Of a stretch of DNA of 64,000 nt, positions 26,413 through 35,906 are shown piece after piece (within the stretch, counting starts at the first letter, position 1; each line of letters starts with the position of its first letter). Location of the stretch: contig NZ_BNJG01000003.1 in NCBI RefSeq assembly GCF_016587375.1, positions 1,178,001-1,242,000 of the forward strand, written 5' to 3'. Origin of the DNA: Ktedonobacter robiniae. GTDB taxonomy: Bacteria; Chloroflexota; Ktedonobacteria; Ktedonobacterales; Ktedonobacteraceae. The position numbers and the translations under genes were made by a program. The notes beneath the pieces were generated by a model. It did not search any database, had not been told where the DNA came from, and saw nothing but the letters and a program-made list of their open reading frames with translations.

Positions 26413-27006
26413 GTGACAACAACAACCCACTATAAACCTGCTGACAACCTGCATCCCATCCATGATTTGATTCGTCATCGCTGGAGTCCTCGTGCCTTCT
26501 CCAGTCGCTCTGTCGAACAGGAAAAGCTCGATAGCGTCTTTGAAGCCGCGCGCTGGGCCGCTTCCGCCAACAACATGCAGCCCTGGCATTTCATCTACGC
26601 AACTAATGAACAGCCAGAGGAGCACGCTCGCCTGACCTCGATTCTCTTTGAGCGCAATGCGATGTGGGCGCAGAAGGCCCCCGTCCTGGTCCTCGTCGTA
26701 GCCAAACTCTACGAAGCTCCTGGCAGAGAGACGGTCAGCTTCTATGATGTGGGCATGGCCTCCGGTGCCCTGGTTACGCAGGCGGTCGATCTTGGACTGG
26801 CTACGCACCAGATGGGTGGCTTCGACGCCAGCAAGGCTCGCGAAGAACTCAACATTCCCGAGGGCTATGTCCCCCTGACCATGATCGCAATCGGCTATCC
26901 CGGTCACGCTGACGACCTATCTGACGACTTCCGCGAGCGCGAACTGGCTCCTCGCGTCCGCAAAGAGCAGAAAGACTTCGTCTTCCAGGGCCGCTGGAAC
27001 GGCTAA
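26413..27006 (+). CDS. Nitroreductase family protein
   Basis: A 197-residue FMN-dependent oxidoreductase of the NfsB/FRP-like fold, usually acting on nitro compounds or quinones with NAD(P)H. The FMN-binding RHRWSPRAFSSRSV motif (residues 17-30) and ARWAASANNMQPWHFIYA are characteristic, as is the late GMASGALVTQAVDLGLATHQ helix. It starts with GTG (26413), since AGGAATAGAATA precedes it at a good distance and no in-frame ATG lies nearby. The gene is alone, with a hairpin 18 nt after the stop. Confidence 0.9.
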   Translation: MTTTTHYKPADNLHPIHDLIRHRWSPRAFSSRSVEQEKLDSVFEAARWAASANNMQPWHFIYATNEQPEEHARLTSILFERNAMWAQKAPVLVLVVAKLYEAPGRETVSFYDVGMASGALVTQAVDLGLATHQMGGFDASKAREELNIPEGYVPLTMIAIGYPGHADDLSDDFRERELAPRVRKEQKDFVFQGRWNG

Positions 27007-27024
27007 TCCTACACTCATACTTAT

Positions 27025-27069
27025 AATAGTAGGAGGGAGTCGAGCGCCGCTTGACCCTCTCCTACTATT
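27025..27069. terminator. Hairpin after the nitroreductase gene
   Basis: AATAGTAGGAG (27025-27035) pairs with CTCCTACTATT (27059-27069), and the inner bases continue the stem with mismatches. It is followed by ATTTTCGCCCTTTTTTC, so a T-run is present. Confidence 0.75.
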
Positions 27070-27162
27070 ATTTTCGCCCTTTTTTCTTGTGTGATGGGGT
27101 AGCTATAAGGCATACTTAGAGTGGTGGCGACACCGCTAACCGCACAGAGAAAGGATGACGAC

Positions 27163-28335
27163 ATGAGTTCTCTACCCCCTCCCTCTTCATATGGGCTACA
27201 GCGCCAGTTTCAGGTCTATATGGCTGGCCTGCAAGGTCAACGCCCCAGTCTACCAGTCGATCCCGAAGCCCTGGAGCAGGCAGCGAATAGGGCAATGACG
27301 CCCGAGGCCAGTGGCTATCTCAATGGTATGGCGGATAGCATGCGTGCCAATCTGGCGGCCTTTCAGCGCTGGCGCATCGTTCCTCGCATGTTGCGCAATG
27401 TAGCGGAGCGCGATCTAAGCATCCAACTTTTCAATAAGCGCTATCCAGTCCCGATCTTGCTCGCGCCTATCGGTGTCCAGTCGATTGTCCATACGGAAGC
27501 CGAAACAGGGGCCGCACGCGCGGCAGCTTCGGTTGGCCTACCCTTTATCTTCAGTACAGCCTCCTCGACGCCACTCGAACAGGTGGCACAGGCAATGGGC
27601 GATGCGCCACGCTGGTTCCAGCTCTACTGGAGTAAGGACCCGGAATTCAATCAGAGCATTGTTCAGCGAGCGGAACGGGCCGGGTGCGAGGCTATCGTAG
27701 TCACGCTTGACACATATCTCCTGGCCTGGCGTCCCTCTGATATTCAAAACGCCTATCTCCCCTTTATCCTGGGCCAGGGCATTGGCAACTATCTGAGCGA
27801 TCCCGCCTTCCGCAAGGGCCTCTCACAGCCGCCCGAGGTCAATCCCCAGGAGGCCATTCAGCGCTTCCTCGCTATTTTCACCAATCCCTCTCTGACCTGG
27901 CAGGACCTGGCTACCCTGCGCCAACAAACAAAGCTCCCCATCCTGCTCAAGGGCATTCTCCATCCCGATGACGCGCGCAAAGCCATCGACGCCGGCATGG
28001 ATGGTGTGATCGTTTCCAATCACGGTGGCCGCCAGGTAGAGGGCGCCATTGCCTCGCTCGACGCGCTTCCCGCCATCTCCGAGGCAGTACGGGGAGAAGT
28101 TCCCATCCTCCTCGATAGTGGCATTCGGCGGGCATCAGATGTACTTAAAGCCATCGCCCTGGGAGCACAGGCGGTCCTCCTTGGACGCCCCTACATTTGG
28201 GCTTTGGCTCTGAATGGCGAACAGGGCGTTCGCGAACTACTGGCCAACCTGCTTGCCGACCTGGACCTCACCCTGGCCCTCAGCGGCTGCACCTCCTTTG
28301 CCGAGGTAGATGCCAGCGCCGTCGTGCGCATGTGA
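27163..28335 (+). CDS. FMN-dependent alpha-hydroxy-acid oxidizing protein (lactate 2-monooxygenase-like)
   Basis: A 390-residue enzyme of the (S)-2-hydroxyacid oxidase family. Family marks: IAPIGVQSI-type strand near residue 105 (PILLAPIGVQ), STASSTPLE, ARWFQLYWSKD, and the active-site segment VSNHGGRQVEGAIASLDALP with its base His (about 285), followed by LLDSGIRRASDVLKAIALGA for FMN phosphate. Lactate oxidase, lactate 2-monooxygenase and glycolate oxidase cannot be separated reliably by eye; the long insert between strand 4 and the active site favours the monooxygenase-like group. The start at 27163 has AAAGGATG just upstream; an in-frame GTG at 27121 does not. Confidence 0.88.
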   Translation: MSSLPPPSSYGLQRQFQVYMAGLQGQRPSLPVDPEALEQAANRAMTPEASGYLNGMADSMRANLAAFQRWRIVPRMLRNVAERDLSIQLFNKRYPVPILLAPIGVQSIVHTEAETGAARAAASVGLPFIFSTASSTPLEQVAQAMGDAPRWFQLYWSKDPEFNQSIVQRAERAGCEAIVVTLDTYLLAWRPSDIQNAYLPFILGQGIGNYLSDPAFRKGLSQPPEVNPQEAIQRFLAIFTNPSLTWQDLATLRQQTKLPILLKGILHPDDARKAIDAGMDGVIVSNHGGRQVEGAIASLDALPAISEAVRGEVPILLDSGIRRASDVLKAIALGAQAVLLGRPYIWALALNGEQGVRELLANLLADLDLTLALSGCTSFAEVDASAVVRM

Positions 28336-28384
28336 CGACTCCACATGCCTGGTGGAACTTTGTCAATGAAAAAAGTGATAGGCC

Positions 28385-28438
28385 CAAGTAGTCGTGTACG
28401 CCAGTAGCTAGCCAGCTACTGGCGTACACGACTACTTG
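28385..28438. terminator. 25-bp inverted repeat between convergent hydroxyacid oxidase and PKS genes
   Basis: Arms 28385-28409 and 28414-28438 are exact complements with loop AGCC. It abuts the PKS stop codon at 28439 and lies 50 nt after the oxidase stop, so it can serve both. Confidence 0.75.
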
Positions 28439-31400
28439 CTACAATTGTTCGCTGACCTGCGTGATAAGTTGCTCGAAGGTCACACCTTGCAGGAAGGTGG
28501 TGACTGGCACAGTTATCTTCAGATCGGAGTTGATGCGATTCTTGAGTTCAACGGACATGAGCGAGTCGATGCCCAGGCGGTTGAGCTGCTGCTGCGCGTC
28601 AAGCTTGAGCGAGGTGTGGCCCAGCACACGGGCGATCTGCGCGCTGAGGTACTGACTGAGCTTTTCCCGGCGCCCCTCATCGTTGAGGTCAGTCAATACC
28701 GCGCGCGTCACGCCTGAGTTCTGGATTCCACTGGCTTCCTGGGCCTGGGCTTCTGTGACCAAGCGCGTGAAGAGTGAGGAATTGCGGAGATCGGGATAGA
28801 ACTGACTCCACCTGGGCAGGTCAAAGGACATGACGCCGACCTGCGGTGGGCTCTGGCGCAGCAGGCTCCCCAGGACCGCTAGCCCCTCCTTTGGCTTCAT
28901 GCTGGCAAAGCCACGGAAGTCCAGGCGCTCTCCTCGATCACCCTTTGTCGCCTGGCCGATCTCACCCCAACGCCCCCAGTTGATACAGAGCGCGGGATAC
29001 CCCTGCCGCCTGCGGTAAAAGGCCAGCGTATCCATGAAGGCGTTCGCCGCGGCATAGTTGCCCTGTCCCGGCGAACCGATAAGCGAGGCCGCCGAGGAGA
29101 AGAGGACAAAGTAGTCCAGCGGGTCTTCCAACGTCAGGCGATGCAAGTTCCAGGCGCCATCAACCTTGGGCGGCATCACGCCCAGGAAGCGCTCCTGATC
29201 CAGTTGCAGAAGAATGCTATCATCCAGCACAACGGCAGAGTGGAAGACACCACGCAGGGGTGGCATAGTCTGGCGTATCTCGCTGAGAGCACTCGCCAGT
29301 TGCTCTTCCAGGGCCACGTTCACCTGCATAGCACGCACACTGGCACCCTGGCTCTCCATGACTTGAATGGCCGCACTGGCCTCTTCGCCAGGAGTACGCC
29401 TTCCCATAAGAACGAGATGACGCGCTCCCTGCTCGACCATCCACTGCGCGCTCCGCAGGCCGACGCCACTCAGGCCTCCCGTCACCAGGTAAGTTCCATC
29501 AGCGTGGAAGCGTGATTGATTCGTCGTTTCCGGCTCCACCAGGGTAGCATGCGCCAGGCGAGCCTGGTAGCGTCTCTCGCCGCGCAAAGCCACCTCGTCC
29601 GCACCGACATCTGACCAGATTTCGCGGAAGAGCGCCTCAACGGTGTGCTCGTTGGCTGTGGCGTCGAGATCTATGAGCGTACTGTGAAGGTCCTCGTGCT
29701 CGTAGACGATGACGCGCCCCAGGCCCCAGAGTTGGCTTTGCACCAGCGCGCTCGAGCTGTCGCGTGCCTCTATTCCCTGAACGCCACTCGTGATGATCCA
29801 GAGGCGTGTGGAGTGCTCGCCTTTAGTGGCGTTTACGGCCTGAACCAGGTGCAGCAGACCGAGGCTGGATTGCTCCATGTCGATATAGAAGGCCTGGGAC
29901 GCCAGTTCTTCACTGGCCGGTTTCGTTCCCAAACCCCAGAGATAGACGATGCCGAGCGCCTGCGTACCATATGCATCATAAACCTCGTGAAAGAGCTGGT
30001 GGAAGTCAGCCGCCGAGGTCGCTACCAGCTCGTAATGCCCCGTATCTATCGAACTATAGGAATATCCAGGAGTAACAGTAAGGCAGCGTCCTCCAGAGGC
30101 TCGCAGGCACTCAGCCAACGCCCGTCCTGGCCCCTCGGACTCACTAAAAAGTAGCCAGGTGCGCGGCTGTGCTGGCTGTTGCACGGCGTTCAGAGCCTGC
30201 TCTTCCCATTCAATGGTATAGAGCAACTGGTTGAGGCGCTGGCGCATGAGATCCTGCGAACCGCTGTCCAGCGACTGCAAGCGGAAACCCAGCACCTCCA
30301 ATAAGACCTGGCCTTGCTCATCCAGCAGGAAGATATCTCCCTCCAGCATACGAGGATCACGATTCTTCTCCATATCCACAAGCGCGTGCGACCACAGACC
30401 GACTCCAGGCACGGGCCGCTGGTGAAACTTTATACGCCTGGCTTCGACTGGGACATAGCTATCATCATTTTCCTCCGGCAGGAAGGGTGTGATCGCCTGG
30501 AGAATTGAGTCCATCAGCGCCGGGTGAAGTTGATAGCCAGCCATATCGTAGGCGACATCTTCCGGTAACGATAGGTGCGCCATGACCTCGCCCGGGCGCC
30601 GCCAGACATGCGTCACGCCCTGGAAAGGCTCACCGTGTTGAATGCCGCGGTTACGCAATCCCTGATAGTAGATTGGCGCCTCCATAGCTAAGGTCCAATC
30701 ACGCTGCACCTCTTCGGGAATTGGATGCATCACACTCTCAGAGCTGAGTGCCTCCTCTATGCGACACACAGTAACCCTGGCGTGCTCGCTCCAGGTGAGC
30801 GCCTCACTGCTCTGTCCCGCCTGGGTACTAAAGAAACGTAGCTCCATATATTCCGACTGTTGTTCCGGCATCATAATAAGCTGGAGCGTGAAGGGGGGCG
30901 CGCCTTTGGGGAAGAAGAGCGCCTGCTTCAGTTCCAACTCCTCCACCAGGAACTGCTGGGAACCGAAGATCTCTGTGGCCGCCGCCAGGGACAGTTCAAT
31001 ATAGGCCGCTCCCGGTAGCACCGGTACATCATAGACCCGATGTTCACCCAGGTAGGGGAGGATGTCGGGGCCAATCTGGGTGGTCCAGAAATAGGTGTCA
31101 GGGTGAAGCGCCGACTGCGTGCTCAGCCCCAGGATCGCATGAGCCGTTGCGTTCCTGGTACCCTGATGCTGAACTGGCGAGCCATAGAAGTAGTGCTCGG
31201 CATTGGAGTTCCAGTAGCGCTGGCGCTGCCAGGGGTAGGTTGGAAGAGCAACATGCTGAACGCTTGTGGGAAACAACCTGGCCCAATCAGGATCATATCC
31301 ATGGGTATACAGCGTTCCCAGAGTCCCCAGCAGGGCCGCGCGACCTTCCTCCTCACGCCGTAGCGAAGCCAGGGCCAGGCCGGGTATTTCGTACTCCTCC

Positions 31401-33874
31401 AGCGTCTGTCTGATGGCTCCAACCAGGATCGGGTGCGGACTTATCTCCATAAAGACATCGATACCCTCCGCCAACAATGCCCTGGTGGCTTGCAAGAACA
31501 GCACGGGCTGGCGCAGGTTATCCACCCAGTAGGGGGCCACCAATTCAGCGCCCTGAAGATAGGCACCGCTAACGGTCGAGAACATAGGTATCTGGGCCGT
31601 GCGAGGTTGTACACGCTGCATCAAGGCCAGCAGGTCATCGTGTAAGGGGTCCATCTGTGGACTATGCGAAGCCACATCCACGCGCACGAGGCGTCCAAAG
31701 ATACCATTGCGTTCCAGCAGAGCCAGAATCTCTGTTAGCGCCTGAGGGCCTCCCGAGAGAACCGTTGAGTGAGGACTATTGCTTACCGCGACGGAGACGC
31801 GTCCCTGGTAATCACGCACGAAGGCCTGCGCCTGACCCATTGAGAGTTCTACGGCGGCCATCGCACCCTTGCCACTGACGCGTAATAATAGTTGACTACG
31901 CGCACAGATGATCCAGGCAGCATCCTCCAGACTCAGCGCACCCGCCACATACGCGGCTCCCACTTCGCCCATTGAGTGACCAACAACCACATCTGGTTCG
32001 ATTCCCCACGAGCGCCAGAGGGCTGCCAGGGCCACTTCGATGGCGAAGAGCGTCGGCTGCACCACATTGATCTCGTTGAGCCGGGAATATACCTCGTCCG
32101 CCTGCAATTGCTCCAGCAACGACCAATCGACATAGGTACGCATAACCCGGTCGCACTCCTCAATCATGGCTCGAAAGACTGGTTCGCGCTCCAGCAGATC
32201 GTGCCCCATCCCCAACCATTGCGAACCCTGGCCGGGAAAGATCCAGGCTACTCTGGGCCGCTGATCATTGCGCTTACACCCACTCATAATCTCCAGACCC
32301 GTCTCGCCGCGTGTAAACGCCTCAAGCTTCTGGCGCATATCCTGGCGCGAGTGGCCAACGATGGTCAATCGTTGCTCAAAGTGTGAACGATGCTCGCTGG
32401 CTGTGTAGCAGATGTCGCGCAGGGCCTGGTCCGCGTATACCTCATCTTCGAGATGCTGAAGATACTTCGTCGCCAGGTCTTGTAGCGCCTGCGTATTCTG
32501 CGCTGAAAGGGGCAGAAGATAGCTGGTCGGCTCAGCATCCGCCGTTGGTATGACAGGCTCGCGGACAGGGGCCTCCTCCACAATCACATGCACATTTGTT
32601 CCGGCGATACCGAAACTGCTCACACCCGCCAGGCGTGAACCCTCGCTCTCGGGCCAGGGCGTCAGCTCCATCGGCACCTTCAATGCGTAATCATCCCAGG
32701 GAATTTTTGGGCTGGGTTCTTGAAAATGCAGGTTGGGCGGGATCATCTTGTGCTTAAGGCAAAGTACGACCTTGATCAGGCCTGCGAGACCAGCCGCTCC
32801 CTCAGTGTGACCGATATTGGTTTTCACTGAACCTACCAGCAGCGGCCTGACAGGTGAGCGACCAGCGCAAAGGACGCTGCCCAATGCATTGATCTCAACC
32901 GGGTCGCCAGCCTGGGTGCCTGTGCCATGTGCCTCGACATACTGCACCTGTAGCGGGTCGAGACCCGCATCCTTGTACGCCAGGCGCAGGCCAGCCTGCT
33001 GTCCCTGTACGCTTGGCGCCATAAACAGGTCACAATGTCCATCATTATTAGAAGAACTACCACGGATGACGGCGTGAATCTGATCCCCATCCGCCAGGGC
33101 CTTCTCAAGCGTCTTCAAGGCTACGACACCGGCGCCCTCGCTACGAACATAGCCATCGGCCCTGGCATCAAACGCCTTACAATGCCCATCGGGAGCCATC
33201 ATACGCCCTTGCGAGAAGCCAATGGTATGATCAGGATTCAGGATAATATTGACGCCCCCGGCCAGGGCCATAGTGCAGGCACCTGTACGTAAGCTCTGAC
33301 ATGCCAGGTGGACCGCGACCAGCGAGGAGGAACAGGCAGCATCGAGGGCCACACTCACACCTTGCAGACCGAGAGCATATGAAATACGACCAGCGGCACC
33401 ACTACGTGAATTCCCCGCCGTGCTATAGACATCGAGATCGGTTGGATTGCGGAACTGCCTATCCCAGTAATCACTAGTAATCACACCAATAAAGACTCCG
33501 GCAACCTCGTCACGCAGCTTTCCCGGCACCAGGCCAGCATCCTCCATCGCCTCCCATGCCACCTCGAGCAATAAGCGATGCTGGGGGTCCATACGCGAAA
33601 CTTCGCGTGGAGAGAGACCAAAAAACGCGGCGTCAAACTGATCTACCTGGGCTAAAAACCCACCAAAGCGGCTCATCACTTTCCCTGGCGTCGCGGGGCG
33701 CGAATCGTACACAGCATCCACGTCATACCGATCACGTGGTACCTCTGTAATCGCATCTCCACCCTCAGCCATTAATTTCCAGAATGCATCGGGGTTGGGG
33801 GCTCCAGGAAAGCGACAACCCATACCAACAATAGCAATCGCATTTCCGGGTACGTTGGACAAAGTGGTACTCAA
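28439..33874 (-). CDS. Type I polyketide synthase, single module KS-AT-DH-KR-ACP
   Basis: An 1811-residue single-module synthase. KS (about 10-435): Cys181 in DAACSSSL, His316 in HGTGT, His356 in NIGHTE. AT (about 540-840): Ser634 in GHSMG and VASH at 734-737, which does not settle malonyl versus methylmalonyl. DH (about 910-1200): His945 in HRVYDVPVLP (Asp where Gly is usual) and Asp1122 in HPALMDSILQ. KR (about 1230-1690): TGGLSGVG, LDD at 1550-1552 (B-type), and active Ser/Tyr in FSSAAS and NYAAAN. ACP: Ser1771 in LGIDSLM. ER, TE and a loading domain are absent. This is the architecture of iterative partially reducing synthases. It starts at TTG (33872-33874) after AGGAAGG and is not in an operon. 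Confidence 0.95.
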   Translation of the reverse strand: MSTTLSNVPGNAIAIVGMGCRFPGAPNPDAFWKLMAEGGDAITEVPRDRYDVDAVYDSRPATPGKVMSRFGGFLAQVDQFDAAFFGLSPREVSRMDPQHRLLLEVAWEAMEDAGLVPGKLRDEVAGVFIGVITSDYWDRQFRNPTDLDVYSTAGNSRSGAAGRISYALGLQGVSVALDAACSSSLVAVHLACQSLRTGACTMALAGGVNIILNPDHTIGFSQGRMMAPDGHCKAFDARADGYVRSEGAGVVALKTLEKALADGDQIHAVIRGSSSNNDGHCDLFMAPSVQGQQAGLRLAYKDAGLDPLQVQYVEAHGTGTQAGDPVEINALGSVLCAGRSPVRPLLVGSVKTNIGHTEGAAGLAGLIKVVLCLKHKMIPPNLHFQEPSPKIPWDDYALKVPMELTPWPESEGSRLAGVSSFGIAGTNVHVIVEEAPVREPVIPTADAEPTSYLLPLSAQNTQALQDLATKYLQHLEDEVYADQALRDICYTASEHRSHFEQRLTIVGHSRQDMRQKLEAFTRGETGLEIMSGCKRNDQRPRVAWIFPGQGSQWLGMGHDLLEREPVFRAMIEECDRVMRTYVDWSLLEQLQADEVYSRLNEINVVQPTLFAIEVALAALWRSWGIEPDVVVGHSMGEVGAAYVAGALSLEDAAWIICARSQLLLRVSGKGAMAAVELSMGQAQAFVRDYQGRVSVAVSNSPHSTVLSGGPQALTEILALLERNGIFGRLVRVDVASHSPQMDPLHDDLLALMQRVQPRTAQIPMFSTVSGAYLQGAELVAPYWVDNLRQPVLFLQATRALLAEGIDVFMEISPHPILVGAIRQTLEEYEIPGLALASLRREEEGRAALLGTLGTLYTHGYDPDWARLFPTSVQHVALPTYPWQRQRYWNSNAEHYFYGSPVQHQGTRNATAHAILGLSTQSALHPDTYFWTTQIGPDILPYLGEHRVYDVPVLPGAAYIELSLAAATEIFGSQQFLVEELELKQALFFPKGAPPFTLQLIMMPEQQSEYMELRFFSTQAGQSSEALTWSEHARVTVCRIEEALSSESVMHPIPEEVQRDWTLAMEAPIYYQGLRNRGIQHGEPFQGVTHVWRRPGEVMAHLSLPEDVAYDMAGYQLHPALMDSILQAITPFLPEENDDSYVPVEARRIKFHQRPVPGVGLWSHALVDMEKNRDPRMLEGDIFLLDEQGQVLLEVLGFRLQSLDSGSQDLMRQRLNQLLYTIEWEEQALNAVQQPAQPRTWLLFSESEGPGRALAECLRASGGRCLTVTPGYSYSSIDTGHYELVATSAADFHQLFHEVYDAYGTQALGIVYLWGLGTKPASEELASQAFYIDMEQSSLGLLHLVQAVNATKGEHSTRLWIITSGVQGIEARDSSSALVQSQLWGLGRVIVYEHEDLHSTLIDLDATANEHTVEALFREIWSDVGADEVALRGERRYQARLAHATLVEPETTNQSRFHADGTYLVTGGLSGVGLRSAQWMVEQGARHLVLMGRRTPGEEASAAIQVMESQGASVRAMQVNVALEEQLASALSEIRQTMPPLRGVFHSAVVLDDSILLQLDQERFLGVMPPKVDGAWNLHRLTLEDPLDYFVLFSSAASLIGSPGQGNYAAANAFMDTLAFYRRRQGYPALCINWGRWGEIGQATKGDRGERLDFRGFASMKPKEGLAVLGSLLRQSPPQVGVMSFDLPRWSQFYPDLRNSSLFTRLVTEAQAQEASGIQNSGVTRAVLTDLNDEGRREKLSQYLSAQIARVLGHTSLKLDAQQQLNRLGIDSLMSVELKNRINSDLKITVPVTTFLQGVTFEQLITQVSEQL

Positions 33875-34607
33875 GCTTTATATATCCTTCCTGGTTACAG
33901 GTCATAACGACTACTATTTGACGCCTACTACTTTTCTTGTGTACTACCGCTGTAACAAAGCAAACAGTTAGCATGCATATTTGCACATAAGAAACTGCAA
34001 AGATGCAAACATATTTTAACTAAATTTTTATAGCAAAATATACTTACATATGCTATCTTATACTACAAATACGACAATATCATAATAACATATCCCTAAG
34101 GAGGTAAGATCCCTAACATAAGCTTTTCAATACAATTACCTTTACTGCTGATACGAAGACGAAAGAGAAGCGATCAGGAGCAGGCTAGTTTTTACCATTT
34201 CTTGTCACAAAGAGACCATACGATACCTTCTTTGTTGATGGTATAAGACAGCTTATCCAGCGCATCCAGAGGAAAACGAAAGGAAAAGCTACCGTTTCAC
34301 CTGAAATGACTTTGCGCACACATCTCCAAAATACATCTGACTGCTTTTGTACAACATACGAGCACAAAATTTATGCATTTAAATAGAGTTGTTGTTAAGA
34401 AGGAAGGCAGAGATGTGAGACAGTCTGGCAGGTTGAAAGGTTCAACGCGTAAAGTTGGTATCGCACATACATAGTGCAAATTTTTAGATATAGAGCTTTT
34501 CAGGGCTTTATCGCACACAAAATGCTGCTTCGTGGAAGTGGCGCGAGCATTTTGAAGCTTGTTTTTTTCTGCTCTCTTGCTTGTTGATGATGATGAGGAG
34601 GTTCTTT
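33875..34607. other. 733-nt AT-rich divergent region, no supported gene
   Basis: Lies between the PKS start and the HAMP-like gene. It is clearly AT-richer than its neighbours. TAAGGAGGTAAG at 34096-34107 is a near-perfect anti-16S match but no start codon follows within range. Small frames at 34185-34518 on the minus strand lack ribosome-binding sites. It probably holds the PKS promoter and its control sites; a small RNA cannot be excluded. Confidence 0.5.
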
Positions 34608-35741
34608 GTGTCGATGTCCACTAATAGTCAGTCCACTCAGGATCGCTGGTCTCCGTCCGATCTAATTGAACCAGATGTGAAAAAGAAAAGCAGCCTGATC
34701 CAACGCTGGAACGAGTTGACCTCTATTCCTGATGCTCCCCCTGACGCCGACTTTGCCAGGCGCGAAAACGTACGCAAATCGCAGATGACCAGCAATATCC
34801 TCTTCTTTTTCACGATCATGGTCATCTTTCTCTTGCCTGCTTGCTACTTTGCTCCCTACCCATCCTACTTCTGGTTAGATATAGTGCTTAGCATCACCTG
34901 TATCGCCGCTTTGCTACTGAATCGAAGAGGAATGTCCCTGACGGCGGGTCTACTTGTGACAATTGGTAGTTTTACGGTGCTCACCGCCGCGCTCTTCTCC
35001 AGCGTCCCCTTTGATGAGACGACCCTTCAGGGCTACGATATGTATGTGATTGTCGAACTGCTCGCGGTCTCGCTATTGCCCAGTCGCAGTATCTTCGTTG
35101 TCTTTGTCGCAAGTGTGGGTTGTACGCTGGCAACACTACTCTACATGCCACATACAGCAGTGCTACAACAGGATATCCATGACCGCCTCCTCATCATTGC
35201 GGCACGCCCGGTAGGAACGCTTCTGCTGGTCGCGGGTGCGGCGTATATTCTCTCCACCACCATGACAACCGCGATTAAGCGTGCAGGGCGGGCTGAACTG
35301 ATCGCGAAATTGGAGCACGAGTTAGCGGACCAGAAGAACGATCTAGAGGAAGGCATACAACAGATTCTGGATACACACGTCTCCGTTGCCAATGGAAATT
35401 TAAGTGCGCGCGCGCCTCTCAACAAGGATAACGTTCTCTGGCAGATCGCCCGTGCGCTTAACGTACTGCTGGTGCGCCTGCAAAGGGCTGTGCAGGCAGA
35501 GAGAGAGCTTCAGCATGTTGAGCAGGCGGTAACGCACTACGTGAGCGCAATCCAACAGGCTGAGGCACAGCGGAAGACTCCAACCCTTCCTCTGAGCCAT
35601 ACCAAGATCGATCCCTTGATCGCGGCCTTGCAAGGCCAAACTATCAACCGTGCCCATCTGCCTTCGCCTACACCTCCCCCCATGCCTATGCCCAGCCAGG
35701 GATGGTCACAGCGAACAACGTCATTTCCCCACTCCAAGTGA
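34608..35741 (+). CDS. Membrane protein with HAMP-like domain, no recognised output
   Basis: A 377-residue protein. A polar N-terminal region (to about residue 57) precedes six hydrophobic segments (about residues 60-220), then a coiled segment and a HAMP-like stretch (VANGNLSARAPLNKDNVLWQIARALN) and a further coiled coil, ending in a Pro-rich tail. No kinase, cyclase or methyl-accepting domain follows. It may relay a membrane signal to a separate partner. A GTG at 34608 lies 6 nt after GAGGAGG and is chosen; an ATG at 34614 is an alternative. The C-terminal domain reads like the cytoplasmic linker of kinases in this group. Function unknown. Confidence 0.65.
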   Translation: MSMSTNSQSTQDRWSPSDLIEPDVKKKSSLIQRWNELTSIPDAPPDADFARRENVRKSQMTSNILFFFTIMVIFLLPACYFAPYPSYFWLDIVLSITCIAALLLNRRGMSLTAGLLVTIGSFTVLTAALFSSVPFDETTLQGYDMYVIVELLAVSLLPSRSIFVVFVASVGCTLATLLYMPHTAVLQQDIHDRLLIIAARPVGTLLLVAGAAYILSTTMTTAIKRAGRAELIAKLEHELADQKNDLEEGIQQILDTHVSVANGNLSARAPLNKDNVLWQIARALNVLLVRLQRAVQAERELQHVEQAVTHYVSAIQQAEAQRKTPTLPLSHTKIDPLIAALQGQTINRAHLPSPTPPPMPMPSQGWSQRTTSFPHSK

Positions 35742-35787
35742 ACGCGTAGGCGCGTACGTAAGTAGCTTACGTACGCGCCTACGCGTT
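35741..35787. terminator. 22-bp inverted repeat between convergent genes
   Basis: Arms 35741-35762 and 35766-35787 match exactly, loop TAG. The left arm starts at the last base of the HAMP-like gene's stop codon. There is no T-run beyond TTTCC. Confidence 0.75.
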
Positions 35788-35906
35788 TCCCTATGATGCA
35801 TCCATCTGGCTTTGTGCACACAAAAAGCAGTGCATCGGCTTTGATACACTGCTCCGTCAACTCAAACAATTGACTGTTGGAGAAAAAAAGTGGAGATAAT
35901 ACAGGA

